DNA of 64,000 nucleotides from assembly GCF_023913515.1 (NCBI RefSeq), contig NZ_CP099391.1, positions 2,542,001 to 2,606,000 on the forward strand. Reading direction: 5' to 3'. Below, piece after piece: positions 35,110 to 43,718 of this stretch (positions are counted from its first letter, which is position 1; each line of letters begins with the position of its first letter). The DNA comes from Natronococcus sp. CG52. Its GTDB lineage: Archaea > Halobacteriota > Halobacteria > Halobacteriales > Natrialbaceae. The translations under genes were made by a program, and so were the position numbers. A model generated the notes under the pieces. It saw only the letters and a program-made list of their open reading frames with translations, did no database searches and had not been told where the DNA came from.

Positions 35110-36879
35110 ATGAGCGACGATGACGACCTCGCGGCGGAGGTACGACAGCTCCGATCGGAGGTCGAAGCCCTCCAGGATCGCGTTGCTACGTTGGAGGAGG
35201 CGACCGAAACCGGGCCGGCGGCTGAGACCCCTCGTTCTGATAACGAGAGGTCGCGTGTCGACTCCGACACCGCTCCGTCGTCGGAGGAGGCGGTCGCTCC
35301 GAGTGCGGATCGTGAGAGCGTTCGAACTCGGGATTGGGAACGCGATCTCGGAGTGAAGTGGTTGGGGCTGATTGGCGGCCTAGCGCTGGTCGTCGGCGTC
35401 GTCTTCTTCGTCCGTTTGACTATCGAAGCCGGACTGCTCGGCCCCCGCGGGCGCGTGATGGTCGGCACCGTCGGCGGGTTAGCGCTTGCCGGCGGCGGCC
35501 GATTCGCTGCAGAGAGACAGGGCTACGTCCGATGGGGGCGCATTGCGGCTGGTATCGGCCTCGCAATCGCGTACTTCAGCCTCTACGCGGCGTACGGCTT
35601 CGAGGCGTACCGGACCGCTATCGGGACGCCGTTATGGATCGTCCTGTTGGCGTTGACTGTACTCGTCGCCGGTACTGCCATCCTGTCGGTCCGGGACCGT
35701 GCCCCGGTCGTCGCCGGCGAAGCGTTCCTGCTGGGCTACGTAACCGCCTATCTCGGCCTCGACACTGGAACGTTTGTCGTGACGCCCGCCTACGCATTAC
35801 TCCTTGCAGCCGGACTCGTTGTCATTGCCAGAGTTCGGCCGTGGAGCCGGCTCGTCGCTACCAGCGTGCTACCCACTTACGGCGTCATCTGGGCGTGGAT
35901 CGTCGATCTCGATCCAACAGCTCCCCTCGTCGCTGGCGTCGTCGTCGCTGCCTTCGGGATTTACCTCGTTGGCGGGTACGAACTCCGAGCGAGCGAGTTG
36001 GATGACCGGTGGCATCGACTTCAGGTCCGATCGTGTACCGTACTCAATGCTGGGACTGCCGCACTCTTGTTCGAGCTGACGGCTCGAGAATGGTTCCCGG
36101 ATATCTCTATCGAGGGGGTCGCAGTCGGTACCGTCGGGCTTGCCCTCATCGGCGTCTACGCGTTCACCGCCCGGCGACCAGTTCAACGAGACGAGACGGC
36201 TGGAACGCTCGCAGCTGTCCTGGTAGCGAGTAGCGTCGTCATAGCAGCCGGAACGTTTACGGCAACAGTTGGTCTTCTTGCGGTGGTCTGCAGCGCGGTT
36301 GCTATCGCTTCGCTCGTCGATGCCGAAGCGTTCCGAACCGGTGCCCACATCGTCGCCGTCGGGACCGTCCTCAAGATCCTTATCGTGGATGCCAGGGTAC
36401 TTCCCGCGGTCGACCCCGCAGATCCGCTGACGGTCGCAACTGGCAGAGCAACCGCGTTCGCGTTGGGAATCGTCGTTTTCTACGGACTCGCGTGGTGGTT
36501 CCGGAAGGAACGTATCACGCCGTCGGGCACCGAAAAGGAACTCACGCTGGCTACTCCGTACGCGTGGGCCGGCACAGGGCTCACGATCGTCGTTCTGGGA
36601 TTGGAGCTCTCTGATGCCGGTGTATCGGTTGCTTGGGCGGTCTTCGGGCTCGTCCTCGTTGGAGTCGGCCTCGTCACTGACGGTCGTGACCTTCGACTTC
36701 AGGGTGTCGCTGCCTTCGGTCTCGTGACCGCGAAGGTATTTCTGTACGACACCCGGGATTTAGATATGCTTGCTCGAACGCTCTCGTTCCTCGTCCTCGG
36801 GGGGATTCTTTTGGTCGCCTCGTACGCGTATGCTCGCTGGCAAGGCGAGGATCCGCTACATCGCCTCACCAGGGATTAA
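35110..36879 (+). CDS. DUF2339 multi-pass membrane protein
   Basis: A 589-residue protein with a short N-terminal coiled coil (about 8-30: VRQLRSEVEALQDRVATLEE), an acidic linker, and then some 14 hydrophobic helices to the C-terminus, the layout of the DUF2339 family. The function of that family is not established. Its size and spacing of helices suggest a transporter-like or scaffold role in the cytoplasmic membrane. The ATG at 35,110 (MSDDDDL) is chosen because the coiled coil begins there. Upstream codons in the same frame are not haloarchaeal in composition. Confidence 0.75.
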   Translation: MSDDDDLAAEVRQLRSEVEALQDRVATLEEATETGPAAETPRSDNERSRVDSDTAPSSEEAVAPSADRESVRTRDWERDLGVKWLGLIGGLALVVGVVFFVRLTIEAGLLGPRGRVMVGTVGGLALAGGGRFAAERQGYVRWGRIAAGIGLAIAYFSLYAAYGFEAYRTAIGTPLWIVLLALTVLVAGTAILSVRDRAPVVAGEAFLLGYVTAYLGLDTGTFVVTPAYALLLAAGLVVIARVRPWSRLVATSVLPTYGVIWAWIVDLDPTAPLVAGVVVAAFGIYLVGGYELRASELDDRWHRLQVRSCTVLNAGTAALLFELTAREWFPDISIEGVAVGTVGLALIGVYAFTARRPVQRDETAGTLAAVLVASSVVIAAGTFTATVGLLAVVCSAVAIASLVDAEAFRTGAHIVAVGTVLKILIVDARVLPAVDPADPLTVATGRATAFALGIVVFYGLAWWFRKERITPSGTEKELTLATPYAWAGTGLTIVVLGLELSDAGVSVAWAVFGLVLVGVGLVTDGRDLRLQGVAAFGLVTAKVFLYDTRDLDMLARTLSFLVLGGILLVASYAYARWQGEDPLHRLTRD

Positions 36880-36957
36880 AATCCGATCAGAACAGCTGTA
36901 CGTCCAGGAATCGGCCTATAGTGGGTTTCAGAAAGACGTCTCGGTAGAGTAGCGTGC

Positions 36958-37392
36958 TTAGGTATGCTCGTACGGCGGGATTTCGGCTTCGATGACGTCA
37001 CCGAGCAACTTGAGTTCGCGGCCGAGAAGGATGACGAAGTCGTCGAACGTGACGATTCCGGCGAGGTTCCCATCCGCATCGGTAGCTGGTATTCGTCGCA
37101 CGTTCGATTCTTCCATGGTCCGGAGCACGTCGAAGATCCCGCTGTCCGTCTCGACCGTCACGAGGTCCTCGCTCATCACGTCTGCAGCGGTCACCGACGT
37201 CGGATCCTCCCCTCGAACGACCACGTTGATCGTGATATCGCGATCCGTCACGATCCCCTGTGGGCGGTCGCCGTCGACGATCACGACACTGCCGACGTTC
37301 TCCTCATCCATCAGCTGTGCGACGTCGGCAAGAGGGGAATCTGAGGACGCACTCACTACCTGTTCACGGACGATTGACTTGACTTCAGGCAT
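36958..37392 (-). CDS. Two-CBS-domain protein
   Basis: A 144-residue protein made only of a CBS pair: first domain about 8-62 (VVSASSDSPLADVAQLM, GIVTDRDITINVV), second about 70-128 (MSEDLVTVETDSGIFDVLRT, GIVTFDDFVILL). Such stand-alone Bateman modules bind adenine nucleotides and act as sensors or regulators in the cytoplasm. Its partner is not evident. It has the common length for archaeal two-CBS proteins. Confidence 0.85.
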   Translation of the reverse strand: MPEVKSIVREQVVSASSDSPLADVAQLMDEENVGSVVIVDGDRPQGIVTDRDITINVVVRGEDPTSVTAADVMSEDLVTVETDSGIFDVLRTMEESNVRRIPATDADGNLAGIVTFDDFVILLGRELKLLGDVIEAEIPPYEHT

Positions 37393-37530
37393 ACACGGTC
37401 ACCATTTCGTCGCCGCACTTGGTGATCTTCGGCGACAAGAACGACTTCGCGCAACAAAGGGATAAAACCCTCTCGCCGTTAGGTTACAGAAATTCAAGGA
37501 GAAAGCCCACGACTACAGTCGCGGGAGTAG

Positions 37531-37992
37531 TCACCACGGAAGCAACGCCCGCAGCCCGCTCCCCATGGCACCGCCAACGAGACCGTCGATGGCGGTAAGC
37601 GACGAGAACGCGAGCACGATTAGTACGACACTGGGCAATCCGAGACCCGATAATAGTGGGCTGACGGGTCCGAGCGAGCTTAGCACCAGCAACGGTGGTT
37701 CGTTGTACAAGCCGAGTGTCACACCCATCAACGCCGTGATCGTTCCTGCGATGCCGCCCACAACCGCGCTCGCGATCACCGCGTGAACGATACCGGACGC
37801 GATCCGGCCGACGGCGTACGCTGCGACGAATCCGGCGACGGTTCCGCCGCCGATCCGACCGAGCAGCGGCACCATCAACGCGTTGAGGTTGACGAGAGCC
37901 CCGACGACGACGGCCGCGAGGATGATCCACTTGTCGATCGCTTCGAGCGAGAACTCTGCCTCCGTAAAATCATACGACTCGTATTCGTGCAT
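37531..37992 (-). CDS. DUF5518-like four-helix membrane protein
   Basis: A 153-residue membrane protein with helices at about 22-46, 50-75, 78-98 and 115-140, rich in Gly and Ala (GRIGGGTVAGFVAAYAVGR). The shape and glycine-rich helices resemble the DUF5518 family of haloarchaeal proteins, whose function is unknown. The N-terminal 20 residues are acidic and cytoplasmic. It lies just downstream of the acidic-repeat gene on the same strand, with 51 bp between them, and could be cotranscribed. Confidence 0.6.
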   Translation of the reverse strand: MHEYESYDFTEAEFSLEAIDKWIILAAVVVGALVNLNALMVPLLGRIGGGTVAGFVAAYAVGRIASGIVHAVIASAVVGGIAGTITALMGVTLGLYNEPPLLVLSSLGPVSPLLSGLGLPSVVLIVLAFSSLTAIDGLVGGAMGSGLRALLPW

Positions 37993-38043
37993 GTCTGTAG
38001 TCTCCGTCTGAAAGAAATCCCGCGTCGATCGTGCGGATCTGTA

Positions 38044-39411
38044 TCACGATCCCAGATCGCCGGTCTCGCCGACCGTTTCGTCGGTGGTTTCTTCGGTCTC
38101 GTTGAGTGTGTCGTCGACCGATTCTTCGGCATCATCGACCGCTTCGGCAGCCGTCTCCTCCGTATCAGTGTTCGTTTCGTCTACCGACTCTTCGGCGTCA
38201 TCGTCCGTTTCTTCGGTGTCGTTGACTACCTCTTCGGTGATTCTTCCGGTATCATCGACCGTTTCTTCGACCGTCTCTTCAGCGTCGTCGACAGACTCCT
38301 CGGCGTCGTCGGCCGTTTCGCTGACTGCCTCTTCGGTATCATCGACCGCTTCATCGGCAGTTTCTTCGGTTTCGTCAAGGGTATCGTCGATCGCTTCCTC
38401 GCTGTCATCGACCGACTCTTCGGTGTCGTTAACTACTCCTTCGGCGGTTCTCTCGGTATTATCGACCGTTTCTTCGACCGTATCTTCAGTGTCGTCGACG
38501 GTGTCACCGGCCGACTCTTCTGTCTCATCGACTACGTCGTCGGCTGACTCTTCGATGTCATCGATCCCTTCATCGGCGGTTTCTTCGGTCTCATTGATCG
38601 TTTCGTCGACGGTTTCTTCGGTTTCGCTGACGGTGTCGTCGACCGTTTCGTTAGCGATCTCTTCGGTCTCGTTGAGGGTATCGCCAACCGTCTCTTCGGT
38701 GTCATCGACCGTTTCTTCGGTCGCCTTTTCAGTGTCGTCGACGGTGTCACCGGTCGACACTTCTGTCTCATCGACTACGTCGTCGGTGGCTCCTTCGGTT
38801 TCGTTACGGGCGTCGTCGACTAACTCTTCGGCGTCATCGCCCGTTTCTTCGACCGATTCTTCGGTTTCGTCGACCGTTCCATCGGTAGTCTCATTAATAC
38901 TATCCGATACGCCGCTCGAGTTCTCGTCACCGTCGTCACCCTCGTCGATATCGTAGCCGCCGGCGCTGGGGATCTCGCTATCCGGACCGACTTCGACGTG
39001 ATATCCGTTCGCCGAGAGCCCGTACGTCGTGATAGCGTCGGCGTTGACGACGACGTTCGTCTGATCGCTGTCGAAGCACTCGCCGCGGTCCGCGAGCTGG
39101 TTGAGTCCTTCGTTCTGGCGGTCGATGTGTAGCACTATCGTCGCTTCCGGCTGCGTCTGCTCGAGTTCGACTCGCCTGTCCTCGTCGAGGTAGACGGTGA
39201 TATCGTCGTAGCTGGCGTTCTGGACGATCACCTGGTTGGTGTCCGCCGTGAGCTGCTGGGCGCAGACGGTGCCGCCCTCGATCGTACCGAACTCGGCCGT
39301 GACGAGGTCACGGTCGGATTCCTGCGCGAGTGCTGGCATTGTGCCGATCCCCGCGACGCTGCTGGCGAGGACGACCAGCGCCGCGATGACGACTGTGCGC
39401 GTTCGACTCAT
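38044..39411 (-). CDS. Secreted highly acidic protein with 11-residue repeats
   Basis: A 455-residue exported protein. A Sec signal (VVIAALVVLASSVAGIGTMP, cleavage near ALAQ) precedes a folded domain of about 130 residues with two cysteines. From about residue 185 to the end it consists of some 24 copies of an 11-residue unit such as ETVDDTEETAD. Val/Ile, Thr and Ala/Val recur at steps of 3-4-4, the pattern of a hendecad coiled coil, while the rest is almost all Asp, Glu and Thr. It may be a stiff, charged rod on the cell surface. It is the third gene of the DUF6230-DUF6114 operon. Confidence 0.75.
   Translation of the reverse strand: MSRTRTVVIAALVVLASSVAGIGTMPALAQESDRDLVTAEFGTIEGGTVCAQQLTADTNQVIVQNASYDDITVYLDEDRRVELEQTQPEATIVLHIDRQNEGLNQLADRGECFDSDQTNVVVNADAITTYGLSANGYHVEVGPDSEIPSAGGYDIDEGDDGDENSSGVSDSINETTDGTVDETEESVEETGDDAEELVDDARNETEGATDDVVDETEVSTGDTVDDTEKATEETVDDTEETVGDTLNETEEIANETVDDTVSETEETVDETINETEETADEGIDDIEESADDVVDETEESAGDTVDDTEDTVEETVDNTERTAEGVVNDTEESVDDSEEAIDDTLDETEETADEAVDDTEEAVSETADDAEESVDDAEETVEETVDDTGRITEEVVNDTEETDDDAEESVDETNTDTEETAAEAVDDAEESVDDTLNETEETTDETVGETGDLGS
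38090..38880 (-). repeat. Tandem 33-bp coding repeats
   Basis: Degenerate 33-bp units, about 24 of them, encode the 11-residue acidic repeats. Units vary in third positions and in the Ile/Val/Ala sites, so the array is old rather than freshly amplified. Confidence 0.75.
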
Positions 39412-39451
39412 GTGCCGGTCCAGTCCGTCGCTCGACCCCGGTCTACTCGTT

Positions 39452-39967
39452 TCACTCGTCGACACCTCCCTGTTTACGGATCTCGGCACCGCCGCGCAAC
39501 CGCACGGCCGTTTTACTGACGATTCGGCGGGTGCTTTCGCGCAGTCGCGCGACCGCTCTGTCGACTTTGCTGGGTTCCGACGCAGCTTCCTCGTCGCCGG
39601 GCTGCCACGCGATACAGAGGTTTCCACCGAGGATCCCGAGCAACATCCCGACGAGCAACCCGCCGAGCGACCCGAACAGCGAGAAGATCGACAGGACGAC
39701 GCCGACGACGCCGATCATCTCGGCATACTTCGGCTGGTACAGCGCGAACACGCCCGTCACGAAGACGAACACGCCGAACATCGCGCCGATGGCGAGAAAG
39801 CCCGCCATATCTCCGCCGATGAAGATGATGTCGGGCAAGATCTGCATCGGTACCCAGGTGATGATAATTCCGGCCAGGCACAGCAGGATACCGCCCAGGA
39901 ACGGACGCTGGAAGCGCCAGTCGTTGAATCGTTCCCGTCGGCTCCCGGAGCTGTTTTCGGTGGCCAT
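39452..39967 (-). CDS. DUF6114 membrane protein
   Basis: A 171-residue protein with four membrane helices (FLGGILLCLAGIIITWVPMQ, DMAGFLAIGAMFGVFVFVTG, a third at about 80-95, and a glycine-rich LGGLLVGMLLGILGG) and a basic cytoplasmic tail. It matches the DUF6114 family, found next to DUF6230 genes in actinobacteria and haloarchaea. Its function is unknown. A GAGGAG ribosome-binding site formed by the last codons of the DUF6230 gene, 7 bp upstream, points to coupled translation. Confidence 0.78.
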   Translation of the reverse strand: MATENSSGSRRERFNDWRFQRPFLGGILLCLAGIIITWVPMQILPDIIFIGGDMAGFLAIGAMFGVFVFVTGVFALYQPKYAEMIGVVGVVLSIFSLFGSLGGLLVGMLLGILGGNLCIAWQPGDEEAASEPSKVDRAVARLRESTRRIVSKTAVRLRGGAEIRKQGGVDE

Positions 39968-39973
39968 CAGTGA

Positions 39974-40582
39974 TCACTCCTCGTAGGACACGTTGACGTC
40001 GAGACCGGGGAGAGTGATCTCGTTAGAGGCCAGATACACCATCTCGATCTCTGCGTCCTCTTGTACCATGCCGGGACCTTCACCTTCGATGTCGGTCAGT
40101 TGTCCCTTTTCGGGCTCGGCGTTCTCACCGGCCGTCTGTTGGAACTGCTCGTTCGGATCGTCGCTCTGCTGGGCGTTGATGACCTGTCCGTTGAACGTCG
40201 CCTCCTCTGCGCTCTGTCCGGTCATCTTGAGGTACTGTTCATCGGCCTCGACCGTCTCGTCGGCGGTGAACTCGATCACCATGGAGCCGCTGAGCCCGGG
40301 TAGTGCGTCGACGGGCTGTTCTCTCGTCAGCACCATTTCGTCGATTTCGACGCCTCGCTGTTCGACGACGACGACCGGCGTCGTGCCCTCGTTACTCTCC
40401 CCCGCCCCCGGGTAGAGGAGGAACTCCTCGGATCTGATCTCCTCGGCTTCGACGGTGAAGCCGCCAGCGCCGGCAAGCGGTGCGGCGTACGCGGTCCCTG
40501 ACGACACGACGATGAGGCCGACTAACGCGACCATCAGAAACGATGCGCCCGTTCCCGTCAGTAATCGCTTCGTATTGTACAT
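39974..40582 (-). CDS. DUF6230 exported protein
   Basis: A 202-residue protein with a hydrophobic signal or anchor at about 12-30 (ASFLMVALVGLIVVSSGTAY) and a beta-rich outer domain (GAGGFTVEAEEIRSEEFLLY, DLNVSYEE-like end), matching DUF6230. Function unknown. An AGGAG ribosome-binding site 8 nt upstream fixes the start at 40,582 rather than ten codons earlier. It is the first gene of a three-gene unit with DUF6114 and the acidic-repeat protein, all of which are membrane or surface proteins, so they probably form one envelope system. Confidence 0.78.
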   Translation of the reverse strand: MYNTKRLLTGTGASFLMVALVGLIVVSSGTAYAAPLAGAGGFTVEAEEIRSEEFLLYPGAGESNEGTTPVVVVEQRGVEIDEMVLTREQPVDALPGLSGSMVIEFTADETVEADEQYLKMTGQSAEEATFNGQVINAQQSDDPNEQFQQTAGENAEPEKGQLTDIEGEGPGMVQEDAEIEMVYLASNEITLPGLDVNVSYEE

Positions 40583-40917
40583 CGTATCACTCCTACCGAG
40601 GGTTATTCTCACAGACTCGACCTCTTCCGGCCGTGGCGGTACAACTCCGTTTCCGACTCGGTTGGTGAACTGAGTTATCTCTCATGTCACAGGTACACAC
40701 CTACCACGGTTTTGCATGATCTTTCCTCCTTGAATACGGGGTTGTTTTTATACAAACCAGTTATATTAAATATATTTGATTAGTGTACTTCGAGTTACTT
40801 TCTCTATTTTTGTCAGTAGTGTGGAGATCTGTACCGGCACGACTCACCGTCCGCGACATAAACCGTCGTGGATACGCGGAAGAACAACTATCGTGATTGA
40901 ACCGTGCGTATGGGAGC
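40583..40917. promoter_or_regulatory. Divergent promoter region with shared GGATACGCGGAA motif
   Basis: This 335-bp gap separates the DUF6230 operon and the methyltransferase gene. The middle (40,735-40,800) is very AT-rich. GGATACGCGGAA at 40,870-40,881, preceded by ATAAACC, ends 36 nt before the methyltransferase ATG. The same 12 bases recur before the membrane-protein gene at 47,490. Confidence 0.5.
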
Positions 40918-41769
40918 ATGCAATCGAAATCGTTCGCCGAGGACGAAATTGTCGACTTCTACAACGACACCGCGTGGGAGTACCGCTTCTTCTGGAGCGA
41001 TCTCAACCTTCATTACGGGTTCTACGACGACGAGCATTCGACCCATCAGGAAGCCATGGAGAACTCGAATAAGGTCTATGCCGACAAGCTCGACGTCGAC
41101 GAGACGGACACGGTCCTAGACATCGGGACCGGACGCGGCGGGCTCCCGACTCACATCGCGGCCGAATACGGCGCCGACGTCCACGGAATCGACATCGACC
41201 ACCGTCACGTAGCGGAAGCGAGAGACAACGCGCGCAAACGCGGCGTTTCGAAGCACACCGAGTTCGACGTCGGCGACTACCACGATATCCCGTATCCCGA
41301 CGAGACGTTCGACGCGGTCTCGGGGATCGAAACGGTCTGTCACTCCGAACGGAAAGGCCGCGTCCTCGAGGAGATCCACCGCGTTCTCAAACCCGGCGGT
41401 CGCCTCATGATCGCCGACGGATATATGAGTCGGACAGAACTGACGGATCCCGAAGCGGAGAAGATGCGAACGGTCCTCGACGGCTGGGCCGTCCCGGAGC
41501 TCGCCCACATCAGTGAGTTTCGAGAGATGCTCGAGACCCTCGGATTCACGGACGTGACGTTCGACGACCACTACGATCGGATCGTTCCGTCCTCCCGCCG
41601 CCAGTGGTGGCTTTCGTTCGGCGTCACGCCCCTTCTCAAGATCGCGTCTACGCTCGGGATCAAGAACGAGTCGTCGGTCGACCAGGGGATAACGCTCTAC
41701 CACCAGCGCGACATCATCGAGCGCGGAATTGCCGTCCACGGCGACTTCACCGCCGAACTCCCGGAATGA
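40918..41769 (+). CDS. SAM-dependent methyltransferase (UbiE/tocopherol-type)
   Basis: A 283-residue class I methyltransferase. Motif I is VLDIGTGRG (66-74), the acidic end of strand 2 is VHGIDID, and motif post-I includes GDYHDIPYPDETFDAVSGIE and KPGGRLMIADGY. The N-terminal LHYGFYDDEHST resembles the gamma-tocopherol and sterol methyltransferase group, which acts on prenyl or lipid substrates. It is cytoplasmic or loosely membrane-bound. The ATG at 40,918 is chosen over 40,897 because it follows the promoter motif at a suitable distance. It starts a run of lipid-catabolism-type genes. Confidence 0.8.
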   Translation: MQSKSFAEDEIVDFYNDTAWEYRFFWSDLNLHYGFYDDEHSTHQEAMENSNKVYADKLDVDETDTVLDIGTGRGGLPTHIAAEYGADVHGIDIDHRHVAEARDNARKRGVSKHTEFDVGDYHDIPYPDETFDAVSGIETVCHSERKGRVLEEIHRVLKPGGRLMIADGYMSRTELTDPEAEKMRTVLDGWAVPELAHISEFREMLETLGFTDVTFDDHYDRIVPSSRRQWWLSFGVTPLLKIASTLGIKNESSVDQGITLYHQRDIIERGIAVHGDFTAELPE

Positions 41770-41923
41770 GGGCGGCAATACGAGAGACGGTGCCGAGTAT
41801 CAGCGCCGACCGAAGCGTTGTCGTTTCCGTTCCAGGTAGGGGGATCTATTTTTCGTTTCCTTCCGTAGTGGATGTGACAAACGTTACCGAGAAGTACGTT
41901 CACAACGATGAGACCGTCGTAAG

Positions 41924-42574
41924 ATGAGATACGCAAAATGTATTATCATTCCTGACGGCGAGGGATTGCATCCGGTCGATCGGCAGATTGCGGAGAATCC
42001 CGACGTCACGCGGGAACTCCTGCACAATGTCAACCTGCTCGCGAACGAATCGATCGTTACACTCTATCAACTCTCGGGCGACAGAGACGCGCTCGAGTCG
42101 ATCCTGGACGAATCGGCGATGGTCTACAAGTACCAGCTCTCGGGTGCCGGCGACGAGATTCACGCGTACATCCACATCAAGGCCGACGAACGGCTCGTTC
42201 AGCTGTTGAGCGTGATCCGGAAGTTCGAGTTCATCTTCGATACGCCGCTCGAGTACACACGACGGGGCGGACTCCGCGTGACGGTGATCGGCGATGTCGG
42301 GAGCTTCCAGAAGGCCCTCCCCGACGTTCCTGACGGGATCCGACTCAAACTCCTCAAGACGGGTACTTACGAGCCGAACACGGACCGCCTGTTCTCCCAG
42401 CTCACGGAGCGACAACAGGAAATCCTCCGGACTGCCGTCGATCTGGGATACTACGACGTACCCCGAAATGTGACTCACGAAGAGATCGGCGCGGACCTCG
42501 GCTGTACCGGCGGAACGGTCGGCGGCCATCTGCGAAAGATCGAGGCGAAGATTCTCACGCAGATCGTTCCGTGA
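41924..42574 (+). CDS. Bacterioopsin-activator-type HTH regulator
   Basis: A 216-residue haloarchaeal regulator. The N-terminal part (about 1-150) is a sensory region without obvious cofactor residues. The C-terminal HTH_10 domain is clear: LTERQQEILRTAVDLGYYDV, then THEEIGADLGCTGGTVGGHL. Regulators of this class bind DNA and usually control nearby genes. It stands between the methyltransferase and the SDR and acyl-CoA genes, so control of this cluster is a reasonable inference. It has the usual length. Confidence 0.82.
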   Translation: MRYAKCIIIPDGEGLHPVDRQIAENPDVTRELLHNVNLLANESIVTLYQLSGDRDALESILDESAMVYKYQLSGAGDEIHAYIHIKADERLVQLLSVIRKFEFIFDTPLEYTRRGGLRVTVIGDVGSFQKALPDVPDGIRLKLLKTGTYEPNTDRLFSQLTERQQEILRTAVDLGYYDVPRNVTHEEIGADLGCTGGTVGGHLRKIEAKILTQIVP

Positions 42575-42725
42575 CGATCGATCGCGTCTACGCGTACGAA
42601 CGGAGGCTGCGATAGACCAGCGGCGATCGGAAGATTACGTGTCTCGCAGGTATACCTCGAGTTCTGGGACGGCTACCGGGAGGTACCGATTCTGTCCGAC
42701 GACCCGAATCGTCGACCGCGATCGG

Positions 42726-43502
42726 TTAGAAGCTGAAGAGGTCGACGCCGCCGGTGACGCCGACGACTTGGCCCGTGATGTAGGTAGCCTGTTCGGAACA
42801 GAGGTACGCGATCAGGTTCGCGACGTCTTCTTCCCGTCCGAGCCGTCGCATCGGTGTCGCCTTGGCGATCCGGGCGAAGTGTTCGTCGACCTGCTCTAGC
42901 TGTTCGATCGGCAGATCCGCGAGCGCCCCGACGACGATACTCGGTGTGACGACGTTACTCGTGATGCCGTGTTGGGCGCCCTCGAGGGCGATCGTCTTGC
43001 CGAACCCGATCAGGGCTGCCTTCGTCGCGCTGTACGACAGCTGTCCGAAGCCGCCTTGCCAGCCGGCCATCGACGACATATTGATGATCCGACCCCACTC
43101 GCGTTCTTTCATGCCGGGGTAGACCGCGCGAGTGACGTTGTAGGTGCCCGTCAGGTTGACCTGCAGGTCGCGATCCCAGACCTCGTCCTCGAAGTCTTCG
43201 ATCTTGTCGCGAGCGTCGACCAGCCCGGCGTTATTGATCAAGATGTCGATACCATCGACGTCCTCCTCGACGGCCGATACCGTCTCCGCGACCGCGTCGC
43301 GATCGGTCAGATCGCACTCGATTGCGTAGCCCGTCCCGCCCGCGTCCTCGATGTCGCCGACGACCGTCTCCGCGGCGTCGACGTCGACGTCGAGTGCGAC
43401 GATCTCGGCACCTTCCTCGGCGAGTACCTCGCAGTCGACGCTTCCGATACGACCGCCCGCCCCCGTGACGAGCGCGGTCTTGTCGTCAAGTCCGAAGTTC
43501 AT
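42726..43502 (-). CDS. Short-chain dehydrogenase/reductase
   Basis: A 258-residue classical SDR. The cofactor motif TGAGGRIG is at 13-20, NNAG at 90-93, and the catalytic set is Ser144, Tyr157 and Lys161 (YSATK). Asp40 after strand 2 suggests a preference for NAD. Its closest style is 3-hydroxyacyl or sugar-alcohol dehydrogenases. It diverges from the acyl-CoA synthetase gene, so they may share a control region, and it could supply the 3-hydroxyacyl-CoA step. Full length and intact. Confidence 0.83.
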   Translation of the reverse strand: MNFGLDDKTALVTGAGGRIGSVDCEVLAEEGAEIVALDVDVDAAETVVGDIEDAGGTGYAIECDLTDRDAVAETVSAVEEDVDGIDILINNAGLVDARDKIEDFEDEVWDRDLQVNLTGTYNVTRAVYPGMKEREWGRIINMSSMAGWQGGFGQLSYSATKAALIGFGKTIALEGAQHGITSNVVTPSIVVGALADLPIEQLEQVDEHFARIAKATPMRRLGREEDVANLIAYLCSEQATYITGQVVGVTGGVDLFSF

Positions 43503-43718
43503 ACCTCGAGCAATAGCGGCGACGAGGAAGGCGATTGCTCGCCGAATCGCAGGCTGTTTATCACGTTTCTCGTCACGATCCGACGGCCCCGTCGACCGCC
43601 GCTCGTCCGGGACCGACTCGTCGGCGCTCCGTCGGGCCCAGGCCGTCGAAATCGTCCTTCAACCCCCTCGGATACCAGTGAGTACGCTTTAGCGAACCAG
43701 TGGTAGTAACGTGAACGA

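Noticed and set aside
38084-38956. Ser/Val-rich plus-strand frame and a tandem array that could suggest CRISPR
   Set aside because: The frame is antisense to the acidic repeat protein. The 33-bp units are degenerate coding repeats without spacers.
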